Positions 16,549 to 27,826 of a stretch of DNA of 51,043 bases are shown in pieces (position 1 is the stretch's first letter; each line of letters begins with the position of its first letter). Under the pieces are notes generated by a model. The model saw only the letters and a list, made by a program, of their open reading frames with translations. It was not told the DNA's origin and ran no database searches. Both the position numbers and the translations under genes were made by a program. This stretch comes from Micromonospora orduensis (GTDB lineage: Bacteria; Actinomycetota; Actinomycetes; Mycobacteriales; Micromonosporaceae): assembly GCF_006228125.1 (NCBI RefSeq), contig NZ_VDFY01000186.1, forward strand, positions 1-51,043. Reading direction: 5' to 3'.

Positions 16549-17075
16549 TGGAGCTGAGGTCGTACGTCGAGAACCTGCGAACCGAATTCGCCGTGGCGGC
16601 GGAGGGTGTCGACCCGGAGGCACGGGTGCTGGCCGAGAGGCTCTTCACCCAACTGGAGGCGGCGACCCGCCTCACGCTGCTGGAGGCGCTGTCCGACGCG
16701 GCCGACGAGATCACCCGGGAGCTCGCTCCGGGGTCGGTGCACGTCCGGCTGCGCGGACGTGAACCCGACTTCGTGGTGACCCCGGCCAGCCCGCCGGCCG
16801 ACCGGGCGGGTGAGGTCACCGAACCACCCCCGATGCCGGCGCCGCTGCTCCCGCCCGAGGGCGACGACGGTGGCACGTCCCGGATCAACCTCCGCCTTCC
16901 CGACCATCTGAAGGCCAGCGTCGACGAGGCGGCCAGCCGGGCCGGGCTGTCGGTCAACGCCTGGCTGGTGCGAGCCGTCGCCGGCGCGATCGGGGCCGGC
17001 GGCACGGACCGGCAGCCACCCCGCCGGGTGGAGCCGCCCCGCTCCGGCCAGCACTTCACCGGCTGGGCGCGCTGA
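16548..17075 (+). CDS. Ribbon-helix-helix (HicB-like) regulator
   Basis: A 175-residue protein. The N-terminal helical part (about 1-90) is of unknown function, a proline-rich linker follows, and a C-terminal ribbon-helix-helix domain ends it (about 110-147: SRINLRLPDHLKASVDEAAS, then LSVNAWLVRAV). Such proteins are often labelled HicB-like antitoxins, but no HicA toxin gene is adjacent. The operon context instead suggests a transcriptional repressor of the downstream envelope/ABC genes. The ATG overlaps the second TGGTGCCA repeat. Confidence 0.8.
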   Translation: MELRSYVENLRTEFAVAAEGVDPEARVLAERLFTQLEAATRLTLLEALSDAADEITRELAPGSVHVRLRGREPDFVVTPASPPADRAGEVTEPPPMPAPLLPPEGDDGGTSRINLRLPDHLKASVDEAASRAGLSVNAWLVRAVAGAIGAGGTDRQPPRRVEPPRSGQHFTGWAR

Positions 17076-17147
17076 CCCCCGTACCACCTCTCCTTCCTCG
17101 CCGCCCACCGGCGGTGACCTTCGCCGACCACCTTCCGGGAGACCACC

Positions 17148-17990
17148 ATGCCTGTCTTCGACACGCCAGAGCCGATTTCCGTCCAGATCGAGATGCCGGT
17201 GGGGGACGCGTGGATCGCCGCCACCGACCGCACCGACACGGTGGTCCAGGTGCGACCCCGGGACCCGTCGAGCAAGGCCGACATGAGCGCCGCCGAGCAG
17301 ACCACAGTCGAGTACGCCGCCGGGAAACTGCTGATCAGGGTGCCCAAGAGCTGGCGCCGCTACGGCTTCGGCGCCGGCCCGTCGATCGACGTCCTGATCG
17401 AGCTGCCCAGCGGGTCGCGGCTGTACGCCGAGGCGTCCTGGGCGGCGTTCCGCTGCGAGGGCCGGCTCGGAGACTGCCGCATCAAGACCGGCAGTGGCAT
17501 CCGGCTCGACGAGACCGGGTCGCTCGACATCGACAGCAGCCACGGCGAGATCGTCGTCGAACGCGTCACCGGTTCCGCCCGGGTGAAGGCGTCCTCCGGC
17601 AAGGTCCGCATCGGTGCGGTCGATGGTACCGCCGAGATCAAGAACTCCTCGGGCGACTGCTGGATCGGCCAGAGCGGCGGGGACGCGCGGATCAACACCG
17701 CGTACGGCGACATCACCGTCGACGCGCCGATGGCCTCGGTGAACGCCCGTACCGCCTACGGCAACGTCCGGCTGGGCCAGGTCGTACGCGGATCGATCGA
17801 GTTGCAGACCTCCTACGGGGCGATCGAGGTCGGCGTCCGCCGGGGCACCGCCGCCTGGCTCGACGTCAGTTCCCGACACGGCCGCGTGCACAACGCGCTC
17901 GAGACGACCGACAGCCCGGCGCAGACCGACGAGACGGTCGAGGTCCGGGCGAACACCCCCTACGGCGACATCATGATCCGCCGCGCGTGA
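17148..17990 (+). CDS. DUF4097 beta-strand repeat protein
   Basis: A 280-residue protein made almost entirely of short beta-strand repeats with recurring S-S/G and AYGD/SYGAI patterns (IDSSHGEIVV, VKASSGKVRIG, INTAYGDITVD, ARTAYGNVRLG, LQTSYGAIEVG, ANTPYGDIMI). This is the DUF4097/adhesin-like beta-helix family. There is no signal peptide or membrane helix, so it is probably cytoplasmic, unlike many DUF4097 proteins. GGGAGA precedes the ATG. It is second in the operon between the RHH regulator and the ABC transporter; its molecular role is unknown. Confidence 0.88.
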   Translation: MPVFDTPEPISVQIEMPVGDAWIAATDRTDTVVQVRPRDPSSKADMSAAEQTTVEYAAGKLLIRVPKSWRRYGFGAGPSIDVLIELPSGSRLYAEASWAAFRCEGRLGDCRIKTGSGIRLDETGSLDIDSSHGEIVVERVTGSARVKASSGKVRIGAVDGTAEIKNSSGDCWIGQSGGDARINTAYGDITVDAPMASVNARTAYGNVRLGQVVRGSIELQTSYGAIEVGVRRGTAAWLDVSSRHGRVHNALETTDSPAQTDETVEVRANTPYGDIMIRRA

Positions 17991-18015
17991 TCCACCTCCA
18001 CGAATCGAGGCAGCC

Positions 18016-18968
<953 letters not shown>

Positions 18969-18972
<4 letters not shown>

Positions 18973-19757
18973 GCACCCTCACCCTCGCTGTCCGCGACTC
19001 GGGCACGATGCTGCGACGCAACCTCCTGCACATGCGGCGCTATCCCTCGTTGACACTCATGCTCATCGGCGTGCCGGTGATCATCCTGCTGCTCTTCGTC
19101 TACGTCTTCGGTGGCACGCTCGGCGCCGGCCTGGGGCCCTCCGGCGACCGCGGCGACTACGCCAACTACGTCACCCCGGGCATCCTGCTCATCACCGTGG
19201 CCAGCGCGGCGCAGGGCACCGCGATCTCGGTCGCCATGGACATGACCGAGGGGATCATCGCCCGCTTCCGCACGATGGCGATCTTCCGGCCGTCGGTCCT
19301 CACCGGACACGTGCTCGGCAGCGTGATCCAGACGATGGTCAGCATCGCGGCCGTCACCGGCGCGGCGCTGCTCGTCGGGTTCCGACCCACCGCCACCCCG
19401 CTCGAGTGGCTCGCCGTGTTCGGTGTCCTCACCATGATCACCGTGGCGGTCACCTGGCTCTCGGTCGCCCTCGGCCTGGTCAGCGAGAGCGTCGAGACGG
19501 CGAGCAATCTCCCCATGCCCCTGGTGCTCCTGCCCTTCCTCGGCAGCGGTTTCGTCCCCACCGACTCCATGCCGACGGCGGTGCGGTGGTTCGCCGACTA
19601 CCAGCCCTTCACGCCCGTCATGGAAACCCTCCGGGGCCTGCTGTTCGGCACCGGGATCGGCGCCAACGCGATCCTCGCGGTCGCCTGGTGCGCCGTCATC
19701 ACGGTGCTCTGCTTCCTCTGGGCCAAGGCCCTGTACAACCGGAGTCGAGCCGCCTGA
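18969..19757 (+). CDS. DrrB-like ABC-2 transporter permease
   Basis: Membrane subunit of the exporter, 262 residues with six predicted helices (for example SLTLMLIGVPVIILLLFVYV, VIQTMVSIAAVTGAALLVGF, ANAILAVAWCAVITVLCFLW). FGGTLG after helix 1, and FVPTDSMPTAVRWFADYQPF with TPVMETLRG near the end, are hallmarks of DrrB/ABC-2 permeases. The ATG overlaps the ATPase stop, so the two are translationally coupled. A strong hairpin follows 26 bp downstream and ends the operon. Confidence 0.92.
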
Positions 19758-19783
19758 TCGGACGCGCGGCCACCGGCACCGAC

Positions 19784-19816
19784 GACGGCCCGGCCCCAGG
19801 AAGGGGTCGGGCCGTC
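19784..19816 (+). terminator. Terminator of the RHH-DUF4097-DrrAB operon
   Basis: GACGGCCCGGCCCC (19784-19797) pairs with GGGGTCGGGCCGTC (19803-19816), with one G-U pair and a 5-base loop. Confidence 0.75.
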
Positions 19817-19860
19817 AGCCGTGCCTACCGCGGCGAGCGTGCGTCAAGGCTGCGGCCCGC

Positions 19861-19947
19861 GTCGGCCCGGTCCGCGGCTCGGCCCGGTCCGCGTCGGCCC
19901 GGTCCGCGTCGGCCCGGTCCGCGTCGGCCCGGTCCGCGTCGGCCCGG
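19861..19947. repeat. 15-bp tandem repeat (GTCGGCCCGGTCCGC), about 5.7 units
   Basis: Units at 19861-19875, 19876-19892 (17 bases, two extra), 19893-19907, 19908-19922 and 19923-19937, then a partial copy. It lies in a long non-coding gap after the ABC operon terminator and about 130 bp before the first arabinose-type operator. The frames through it would give Arg-Ala-Asp-Ala-Asp or Gly-Pro-Val-Arg-Val repeats but lack a credible gene structure. Confidence 0.85.
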
Positions 19948-20080
19948 CGGCCCGCCGCATGATCGACACCAGATCGGCGACCTTGCGGTGTCTGGTGGCC
20001 GGGATGCCGCCACATCGCCGACCAGGTGTGGATCACGCCCCCCGCGGCGGTGCGACCCGAGTCCGGCGGGAAACGTTGAA

Positions 20081-20094
20081 TGTTATCGATAACA
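20081..20094. promoter_or_regulatory. Distal LacI-type operator 1 of the araB unit
   Basis: TGTTATCGATAACA is a perfect palindrome and matches the locus consensus TGTTANCGNTAACA. It is about 400 bp upstream of the proximal site. Confidence 0.7.
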
Positions 20095-20213
20095 CCGATC
20101 ATCGGCGCGGCCGGGTGAGGTGCGCGCCGCCGTCCGGGGTGCTCGGCCCCGAGCCCGGTGGTGTCCGGGCGCCGTTTCATTGATCTCATCATGCCCGCGC
20201 GGCGCTCGGGTGA

Positions 20214-20227
20214 TGTTATCGCTGACA
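20214..20227. promoter_or_regulatory. Distal LacI-type operator 2 of the araB unit
   Basis: TGTTATCGCTGACA matches the locus consensus with one mismatch. It lies 271 bp upstream of the proximal araB operator, suitable for DNA looping by a tetrameric regulator. Confidence 0.6.
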
Positions 20228-20470
20228 TCGCCAGTGCCGGGGTCGGCGGTCGTGATTGGACGGCCCTCGTGCGGCTGTGCGGGGACGCTGTGCTCGTCGT
20301 CCGGCCTGCCGACGGGCCGGCCGATCGATCGTCGGACGGCGATCGGTTCCCCCGTCGTCGCCCTTGTACGGCGGGTGCCGGGATGGCGCCTTTTGCACCG
20401 TTCCGATATCAACGCGCCCGAGTCGGTCCGGCATCGGCGTTCCGTTACGTAGCTGTTGCGGTCAGATGTC

Positions 20471-20499
20471 TTGACGACGCTGGATGTGAGCGTTAACAC
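20471..20499 (+). promoter_or_regulatory. araB promoter with overlapping operator
   Basis: TTGACG (20471-20476), 17 bp, TAACAC (20494-20499) forms a good sigma-70-type promoter. The operator TGTGAGCGTTAACA (20485-20498, one mismatch to the consensus) covers the -10 box, as expected for direct repression. Confidence 0.7.
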
Positions 20500-20525
20500 T
20501 ATCCCCGTTAACGGTGGAGGTGAAC

Positions 20526-22208
20526 ATGAACCGTGTGGACGGAGCTGGCGACCGCTACGTCGTCGGTGTCGACTACGGCACCCTGTCCGGACGAGCTCTG
20601 GTGGTTCGCGTCGGTGATGGTGCCGAACTGGGGACCGCGGTGCACGAGTACGGCGACGGAGTCATCAGCACGGCGCTTCCGGGAGGTCGGCCGCTTCCCC
20701 CGGACTGGGCCCTGCAGAACCCCGAGGACTACCGCGACGTGCTGCGGTACGCCGTCCCGGCGGCGCTGGCCGCCGCGGGGGTGGACCCGGCGGCGGTGGT
20801 CGGCATCGGCATCGACTTCACCGCCTGCACGGTGCTGCCGACCCTCGCGGACGGCACTCCGCTGTGCGAGACCGCCGAGCTGCGCGACCGGCCACACGCC
20901 TGGGTGAAGCTGTGGAAGCACCACGCCGCGCAGCCGCACGCCGACCGGATCAACGCGCTGGCCCACGAGCGGGCCGAGCCGTGGATCGGCCGGTACGGCG
21001 GCAAGATCTCCGCCGAGTGGCAGTTCGCCAAGGGCCTGCAGATGCTGGAGGAGGACCCGGAGGTCTACCACCGGGCCGAGCGTTTCGTGGAAGCGGCCGA
21101 CTGGATCGTCTGGCAGCTCAGCGGCACCGAGACCCGCAACGTCTGCACGGCCGGCTACAAGGGCATCCTCCAGGACGGCGCCTATCCCTCCGAGGGCTTC
21201 CTGAGCGCGCTCAACCCGGACTTCGGCGACTTCGTGGCCAAGCTGGACGGTCCGCTGCTGCCCCTCGGGGCGCGCGCCGGCGCGCTCACCGCCGAGGCGG
21301 CCGCGTGGACCGGTCTGCCGGAGGGGATCGCGGTGGCCGTCGGCAACGTCGACGCGCACGTCACGGCGGCGTCCGCGCAGGCCGTGGAGCCCGGCCGACT
21401 CGTCGCGATCATGGGCACGTCGACCTGCCACGTGGTCAACGGCGCGCACCTCGCCGAGGTGGCTGGCATGTGCGGCGTCGTCGACGGCGGCATCAGCCCG
21501 GGCGCCTGGGGTTACGAGGCCGGCCAGAGCGGAGTGGGTGACATCTTCGGCTGGTTCGTCGAGCACGCGGCTCCGGCCGGCGTCGACTCGCACGAACGCC
21601 TCACCGAACTGGCCGCGAGCCAACCGGTCGGCGCGCACGGTCTGATCGCGCTGGACTGGTGGAACGGCAACCGTTCCCTGCTGGTCAACCACGACCTCAG
21701 CGGGATGATCGTCGGCATGACCCTGGCCACCCGGCCGCAGGACATCTACCGGGCGCTGCTGGAGTCCACCGCCTTCGGCACGCGGATGATCATCGAGGCG
21801 TTCGTCGAGGCCGGGGTCACCGTGAACGACCTGGTGATCGCCGGCGGCCTCACCAACAACGCGCTGCTGATGCAGATCTACGCCGACGTGACCAGGCGAC
21901 CCCTGAACATCATCGCCTCCGCCCAGGGGCCGGCGCTCGGGTCGGCGATCCACGCCGCCGTCGCCGCCGGCGAGTACCCGTCGATCCACGAGGCCTCGCA
22001 GGCGATGGGCCGGGTGCACGAGGCCGTCTACCGGCCGGACCCGGACCGGGCGCGTGCCTACGACGCCCTCTACGCCGAGTACCGGGCGCTGCACGACCAC
22101 TTCGGCCGCGGCGGCGACGACGTCATGCTCCGCCTGCGGTCGATCCGGAACACGGCGGTCGGCGCCGCTGCCCCCGCCCCCGAGACCGCGCTGGAGGTGG
22201 TCGCGTGA
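20526..22208 (+). CDS. araB: L-ribulokinase
   Basis: FGGY-family ribulokinase of 560 residues, phosphorylating L-ribulose to L-ribulose 5-phosphate with ATP. The N-terminal phosphate motif is VVGVDYGTLSGRALVV. VVGIGIDFTACTVLPTL and AELRDRPHAWVKLWKHHAAQ are typical AraB segments, and GISPGAWGYEAGQSGVGDIFGWF and VIAGGLTNNALLMQIYADV belong to the second FGGY domain. GGTGGAGG lies 5 bases before the ATG at 20526, favouring it over the GTG at 20514. It is first in the araB-araD-ABC-araA unit, under the operator-covered promoter. The stop overlaps the araD start (GTGA). Confidence 0.96.
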   Translation: MNRVDGAGDRYVVGVDYGTLSGRALVVRVGDGAELGTAVHEYGDGVISTALPGGRPLPPDWALQNPEDYRDVLRYAVPAALAAAGVDPAAVVGIGIDFTACTVLPTLADGTPLCETAELRDRPHAWVKLWKHHAAQPHADRINALAHERAEPWIGRYGGKISAEWQFAKGLQMLEEDPEVYHRAERFVEAADWIVWQLSGTETRNVCTAGYKGILQDGAYPSEGFLSALNPDFGDFVAKLDGPLLPLGARAGALTAEAAAWTGLPEGIAVAVGNVDAHVTAASAQAVEPGRLVAIMGTSTCHVVNGAHLAEVAGMCGVVDGGISPGAWGYEAGQSGVGDIFGWFVEHAAPAGVDSHERLTELAASQPVGAHGLIALDWWNGNRSLLVNHDLSGMIVGMTLATRPQDIYRALLESTAFGTRMIIEAFVEAGVTVNDLVIAGGLTNNALLMQIYADVTRRPLNIIASAQGPALGSAIHAAVAAGEYPSIHEASQAMGRVHEAVYRPDPDRARAYDALYAEYRALHDHFGRGGDDVMLRLRSIRNTAVGAAAPAPETALEVVA

Positions 22209-22897
22209 ACGCCGAGGTGAGCCGACAGATCGGCGCGCTGCGCGAGACCGTCGCCCGCCTGCACGCCGAGTTGACCCGGTACAACCTGGTCGCCTGGACG
22301 TCCGGGAACGTCTCCGCGCGGGTCCCCGGCCACGACCTGATGGTGATCAAACCGAGCGGGGTGAGCTACGACGACCTCACCGCGGCCACGATGGTGGTGT
22401 GCGACCTCGACGGCGTACTCGTCGAGGGGGACTTCGCCCCCTCCAGCGACACCGCCGCGCACGCCTACGTCTACCGGGTCATGCCGGAGGTCGGCGGGGT
22501 CGTGCACACGCACAGCTCGTACGCGACCGCCTGGGCCGCGTGCGGGGAGTCGATCCCCTGCCACCTCACCGCGCAGGCCGACGAGTTCGGCGGGGAGATC
22601 CCCATCGGCCCGTTCGCGTTGATCGGCGGCGACGACATCGGCAAGGGCATCGTCGCCACGCTCGCCGGGCACCGCTCGCCCGCGGTGCTGATGCGCAACC
22701 ACGGCGTGTTCACCATCGGCCGGGACGCCCGCGCGGCGGTCAAGGCGGCGGTCATGTGCGAGGACGTGGCCCGGACCGCGCACCTTGCCCGCACGCTCGG
22801 TCAGCCGGTCCCGATGGCGCAGGCCGACATCGACGCCCTCTACGACCGCTACCAGAACGTCTACGGCCAACAACCAGTCGCACCGGTGGGTTCCTGA
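22205..22897 (+). CDS. araD: L-ribulose-5-phosphate 4-epimerase
   Basis: Class II aldolase-fold zinc enzyme of 230 residues converting L-ribulose 5-phosphate to D-xylulose 5-phosphate. Substrate-binding TSGNVSARVPG and KPSGVSYDDL, the zinc histidines in VVHTHSSYATAWA and the later His in LMRNHGVFTIG are all present. The size equals E. coli AraD. The GTG start overlaps araB, so it is translationally coupled. It completes, with AraA and AraB, the pathway into the pentose phosphate route. Confidence 0.96.
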   Translation: MNAEVSRQIGALRETVARLHAELTRYNLVAWTSGNVSARVPGHDLMVIKPSGVSYDDLTAATMVVCDLDGVLVEGDFAPSSDTAAHAYVYRVMPEVGGVVHTHSSYATAWAACGESIPCHLTAQADEFGGEIPIGPFALIGGDDIGKGIVATLAGHRSPAVLMRNHGVFTIGRDARAAVKAAVMCEDVARTAHLARTLGQPVPMAQADIDALYDRYQNVYGQQPVAPVGS

Positions 22898-23024
22898 CCG
22901 TCCATCGGTCATCCGGGACCTGTCGGTCTGCACCACGACGCACCAGCACGCACCACCCGCGTACGCCGCTTACGCACCTCGGCGGTTGGCGCGGTCACCC
23001 ACCACACCCAGCCAAGGAGAACTG

Positions 23025-24017
23025 ATGAGAAAGTTGCGAACGCAGCGCGCCATCGCGGTCCTCGCCAGCGTGCTGCTCGTCGGCGGCGTGGCGGCCTGCG
23101 GCAACAGCGACACCGGCGGCGGCGGGTCCAAGGACGACGGCAAGATCACCATGGGCTTCTCGCAGGTCGGCGCGGAGAGCGGGTGGCGTACGGCGAACAC
23201 CACGTCGATCAAGGAGTCCGCTGCCGCCGCGGGTATCGACCTGAAGTTCGACGACGCGCAGCAGAAGCAGGAAAACCAGATCAAGGCGATCCGCAACTAC
23301 ATCCAGCAGAAGGTGGACGTGATCGCCTTCTCGCCGGTGGTGGAGTCCGGATGGGACACCGTACTCAAGGAGGCGAAGGACGCCGGCATCCCGGTCATCC
23401 TGACCGACCGCTCGGTGGACTCGGCCGACAAGAGCCTGTACAAGACGTTCCTCGGCTCGGACTTCGTCAAGGAGGGCCGCCTCGCTGGCGAGTGGCTGGT
23501 CGAGCAGAAGAAGGGCGCCACCGGCCCGGTCAACATCGTGGAGCTGCAGGGCAACACCGGTGCCGCTCCGGCCAACGACCGCAAGAAGGGCTTCGGCGAG
23601 GCGATCGCCGCCAACCCGAACCTGAAGATCATCGCTTCCCAGCCGGGTGACTTCACCCGGGCGGGCGGCAAGCAGGTCATGGAGCAGTTCCTCAAGGCCA
23701 ACCCGAAGATCGACGTGCTGTTCGCGCACAACGACGACATGGGTCTGGGCGCGCTCGAGGCGATCACCGCCGCCGGCAAGGTGCCCGGCAAGGACATCAC
23801 CATCATCACTGTCGACGCCGTCAAGGACGGCATGCAGGCGCTCGCCGACGGGAAGTTCAACTTCATCGCGGAGTGCAGCCCGCTGCTCGGCCCGCAGCTG
23901 ATGGACCTGGCCAAGAAGGTCCACGCGGGCGAGGAGGTGCCTGCTCGGATCGAGACCGAGGAGACCACCTTCACCCAGGAGCAGGCCAAGGAGGCCCTGC
24001 CCAACCGTAAGTACTGA
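23025..24017 (+). CDS. Furanose-type sugar-binding lipoprotein (YtfQ-like) of ABC importer
   Basis: Extracytoplasmic solute-binding lipoprotein of 330 residues. The lipobox VGGVAAC puts the lipidated Cys at 25. The binding-protein fold begins ITMGFSQVGAESGWRTANT and continues QQKQENQIKAIRNYI, ILTDRSVD and VELQGNTGAAPANDRKKGF. These stretches follow E. coli YtfQ (galactofuranose-binding protein) closely. Placement between araD and araA suggests that L-arabinose, perhaps the furanose form, is the ligand here. The ATG has AAGGAGA 5 bases upstream. A hairpin follows the stop, probably raising expression over the downstream subunits. Confidence 0.9.
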   Translation: MRKLRTQRAIAVLASVLLVGGVAACGNSDTGGGGSKDDGKITMGFSQVGAESGWRTANTTSIKESAAAAGIDLKFDDAQQKQENQIKAIRNYIQQKVDVIAFSPVVESGWDTVLKEAKDAGIPVILTDRSVDSADKSLYKTFLGSDFVKEGRLAGEWLVEQKKGATGPVNIVELQGNTGAAPANDRKKGFGEAIAANPNLKIIASQPGDFTRAGGKQVMEQFLKANPKIDVLFAHNDDMGLGALEAITAAGKVPGKDITIITVDAVKDGMQALADGKFNFIAECSPLLGPQLMDLAKKVHAGEEVPARIETEETTFTQEQAKEALPNRKY

Positions 24018-24025
24018 TCGACGAC

Positions 24026-24053
24026 GGGGTCGCCGCGCTCGCGCGGCGGCCCC
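24026..24053 (+). terminator. Intercistronic hairpin after the YtfQ-like gene
   Basis: GGGGTCGCCGCG (24026-24037) pairs with CGCGGCGGCCCC (24042-24053), one G-U pair, 4-base loop. Such partial terminators or 3'-protecting stems after a binding-protein gene commonly give excess binding protein over the ATPase and permeases. Confidence 0.55.
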
Positions 24054-24205
24054 GCCGCGTCGCTCCCATACCCGTAACGGACCGGGCCTGGCCCGCGACC
24101 ACCCCCGTACCACGCCCGCCTGAGCGACCCCCAGGGACGACCGGGCGGGCGCCGCGGGAGCGTAGCGGCCTCTCCGTGCCGACAACCCAGAAGAGGTCTG
24201 ATGGG

Positions 24206-25743
<1,538 letters not shown>

Positions 25744-25747
<4 letters not shown>

Positions 25748-26814
25748 ACGCCACCATGAGCCGCTACCGGACGATGACCGGTCACCGGCTGTTTTGGCCC
25801 GCCGCCGTGCTGTTCGTCATGCTCGCCGCGAACACCATCTACCGTCCCGGGTTCCTGTCCATCGAGCTCAAGGACGGGCACCTGTACGGCTCGCCGATCG
25901 ACATCCTGCGGCTGAGCGCGCCGCTGATCCTCGTCGCGCTGGGGATGACCCTGGTCATCTCGACCGGCGGCATCGACCTGTCGGTGGGGTCGGTCTGTGC
26001 GATCAGCGGCGCGATCGCCTGCATGTACATCAGCAAGCAGTCCGACCAGAACAGCCTTGTCGTGGTGCTGACGGCCCTCGCGATGGCGTTGGGGGTCGCG
26101 CTCGTGCTCGGCGCCTGGAACGGGGTGCTGGTGGCCGTGATCGGGATCCAACCGATCATCGCCACCCTGATCCTGATGGTGGCCGGCCGGGGTCTCGCCC
26201 AGCTGATCACCCAGGGTCAGATCATCACCATCAACTCCGAGCCGTTCCGGGCGATCGGGCTGGGCCACCTGCTCACCCTGCCGCTGGCCATCTTCATCGC
26301 CCTCGCCGCGGCACTGCTCGTCGCCGCGTTCACCCGGCGCACCGCACTCGGGATGATCGTCGAGTCGGTGGGCGGTAACGCCGAGGCGAGCCGGTTGGCC
26401 GGCATCCGCTCCGGCCGGGTCATCTTCCTCGCGTACGTGCTCAGCGCCGCCTGCGCCGCGATCGCCGGTTTCATGATGACGGCAAACGTCTCCAGTGCCG
26501 ACGGCAACGCGGTCGGCCTCTGGGTGGAGCTGGACGCCATCCTCGCCGTCGTCATCGGCGGTACGTCCCTCGCCGGTGGCCGGTTCTTCCTCAGCGGCAC
26601 GATCATCGGCGCGCTGATCATCCAGACGCTGACCACCACGGTGTACGCCATGGACATCTCACCGCAGACCTCGCTGCTGTTCAAAGCGGTAGTCGTCATC
26701 GCCGTCTGCCTCATCCAGGCGCCGGCCTTCCGGGCCCGGTTCAGTCGCCGTAGGCGCAACGCCCCGCCGCCCGCCACCATCGCCGACAAGCCGAAGGAGC
26801 AGGTGCCGGCATGA
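25744..26814 (+). CDS. Sugar ABC transporter permease 1 (YtfT-like)
   Basis: 356-residue BPD_transp_2 permease with 8-10 predicted helices. The family motif GMTLVISTGGIDLSVGSV lies near residue 75, and EASRLAGIRSGRVIFLAYVLSA is the typical cytoplasmic coupling region. One of two different permeases in the same unit, as in the E. coli YtfT/YjfF pair, which points to the galactofuranose-type importer rather than AraH. Start and stop overlap the neighbouring genes by 4 bases each, so the unit is tightly coupled. Confidence 0.92.
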
Positions 26815-27800
26815 CCACTGGATTGCTCACTCCCGGTCGTGCCCGGTTCCGGTTGCCGAGAAAGCAGATACCGGTCCTGGCGACGCTCGCCCTGCTGCTG
26901 GTGATGTACGGCATCGGCGTCTCGCAGTACACGGCGTTCTCCAACGTGCAGGTCATCTTCAACGTCTTCATCGACAACGGTTTCCTGCTCGTGGTCGCGA
27001 TCGGGATGACCTTCGTGATCCTCACCGGCGGCATCGACCTGTCGGTCGGGTCCGTCGTCGCGATGACGGCGATGGTGTCGGCCTGGCTGCTCCAGGAGGG
27101 CCTACCGGCGGCCCTGGTGCTCGTCATCGCCCTGCTCATCGGGCCGACGCTCGGCCTGCTGATGGGCTGCGCCATCCACTTCTTCGACATCCAGCCGTTC
27201 ATCGTCACGCTCGCGGGGATGTTCTTCGCCCGGGGGATGTGCACGTTCATCTCGGGCTCGTCCATCCCGATCACGGACGGGTTCTGGACCAGGATGTCGC
27301 AGGAGAGGATCGGCGATCCCCGGGGCAACTTCGTCTCGATCAGTGTGCTGATCGCCTTCGTCGTGGTCGCTGTCGCCGCGTACACGCTGGCCTACACCCG
27401 GCTGGGCCGCAACGTGTACGCCATCGGCGGCAACCCCCAGTCGGCCCTGCTGATGGGTCTGCCGGTGGGCCGGACCAGGATCGCCGTCTACACCATCAGT
27501 GGTCTGTGCTCGGCCATCGGCGGGATCCTGCTGTCCTTCTACACCCTCTCCGGCGCGCCGCTGATCGCCGTGGGGATGGAGCTGGACGTCATCGCCGCCG
27601 TCGTCATCGGTGGCACGGTGCTCACCGGCGGCGCGGGTTACGTCTTCGGCACGGTGCTCGGCGTGCTGGTCCTCGGCGTGATCCAGACCCTCATCACCTT
27701 CGATGGGAGCCTCAACTCCTGGTGGACCAAGATCGTGATTGGCGGCCTGCTCTTCGCGTTCATCCTCCTTCAGCGCCTCATCGGAATCCGTTACAAGTGA
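26811..27800 (+). CDS. Sugar ABC transporter permease 2 (YjfF-like)
   Basis: 329-residue BPD_transp_2 permease. It has the same family motif (GMTFVILTGGIDLSVGSVVA) and a second conserved run GRNVYAIGGNPQSALLMGLPVG, the coupling region facing the ATPase. It is shorter than its partner and corresponds to YjfF. Together with the partner it would form the heterodimeric channel. The ATG overlaps the partner stop. araA starts 26 bp downstream. Confidence 0.92.
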   Translation: MTTGLLTPGRARFRLPRKQIPVLATLALLLVMYGIGVSQYTAFSNVQVIFNVFIDNGFLLVVAIGMTFVILTGGIDLSVGSVVAMTAMVSAWLLQEGLPAALVLVIALLIGPTLGLLMGCAIHFFDIQPFIVTLAGMFFARGMCTFISGSSIPITDGFWTRMSQERIGDPRGNFVSISVLIAFVVVAVAAYTLAYTRLGRNVYAIGGNPQSALLMGLPVGRTRIAVYTISGLCSAIGGILLSFYTLSGAPLIAVGMELDVIAAVVIGGTVLTGGAGYVFGTVLGVLVLGVIQTLITFDGSLNSWWTKIVIGGLLFAFILLQRLIGIRYK

Positions 27801-27826
27801 CCGCCCCTCTCGCGGAAGGCAACTCC

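Larger units (their letters stand above)
19758..20525. other. 768-bp araB leader region without a gene
   Basis: The gap holds the ABC-operon terminator, the 15-bp minisatellite, two distal operator palindromes, the araB promoter and its proximal operator. Several open frames exist on both strands, but they overlap the repeats and operators and have no recognisable protein similarity or ribosome binding site, so none is called as a gene. Confidence 0.6.

Noticed and set aside
13159..16623. 1154-codon minus-strand frame
   Set aside because: Only its last 330 codons form a protein (AraC regulator with its own GTG start and ribosome binding site). The upstream part is the antisense shadow of the SDR and FUSC genes.
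16548..17075. HicAB toxin-antitoxin system
   Set aside because: Only the ribbon-helix-helix part is present; no HicA-like small toxin gene precedes or follows, and the operon continues into DUF4097 and ABC transporter genes.
19861..19947. Possible CRISPR array
   Set aside because: The repeat is contiguous with a 15-bp period and no spacers, and no cas genes are nearby.
19815..20499. Several small frames on both strands, one with Arg-Ala-Asp-Ala-Asp repeats
   Set aside because: They run through the 15-bp minisatellite and the operator/promoter sites, and have no ribosome binding site or recognisable domain.
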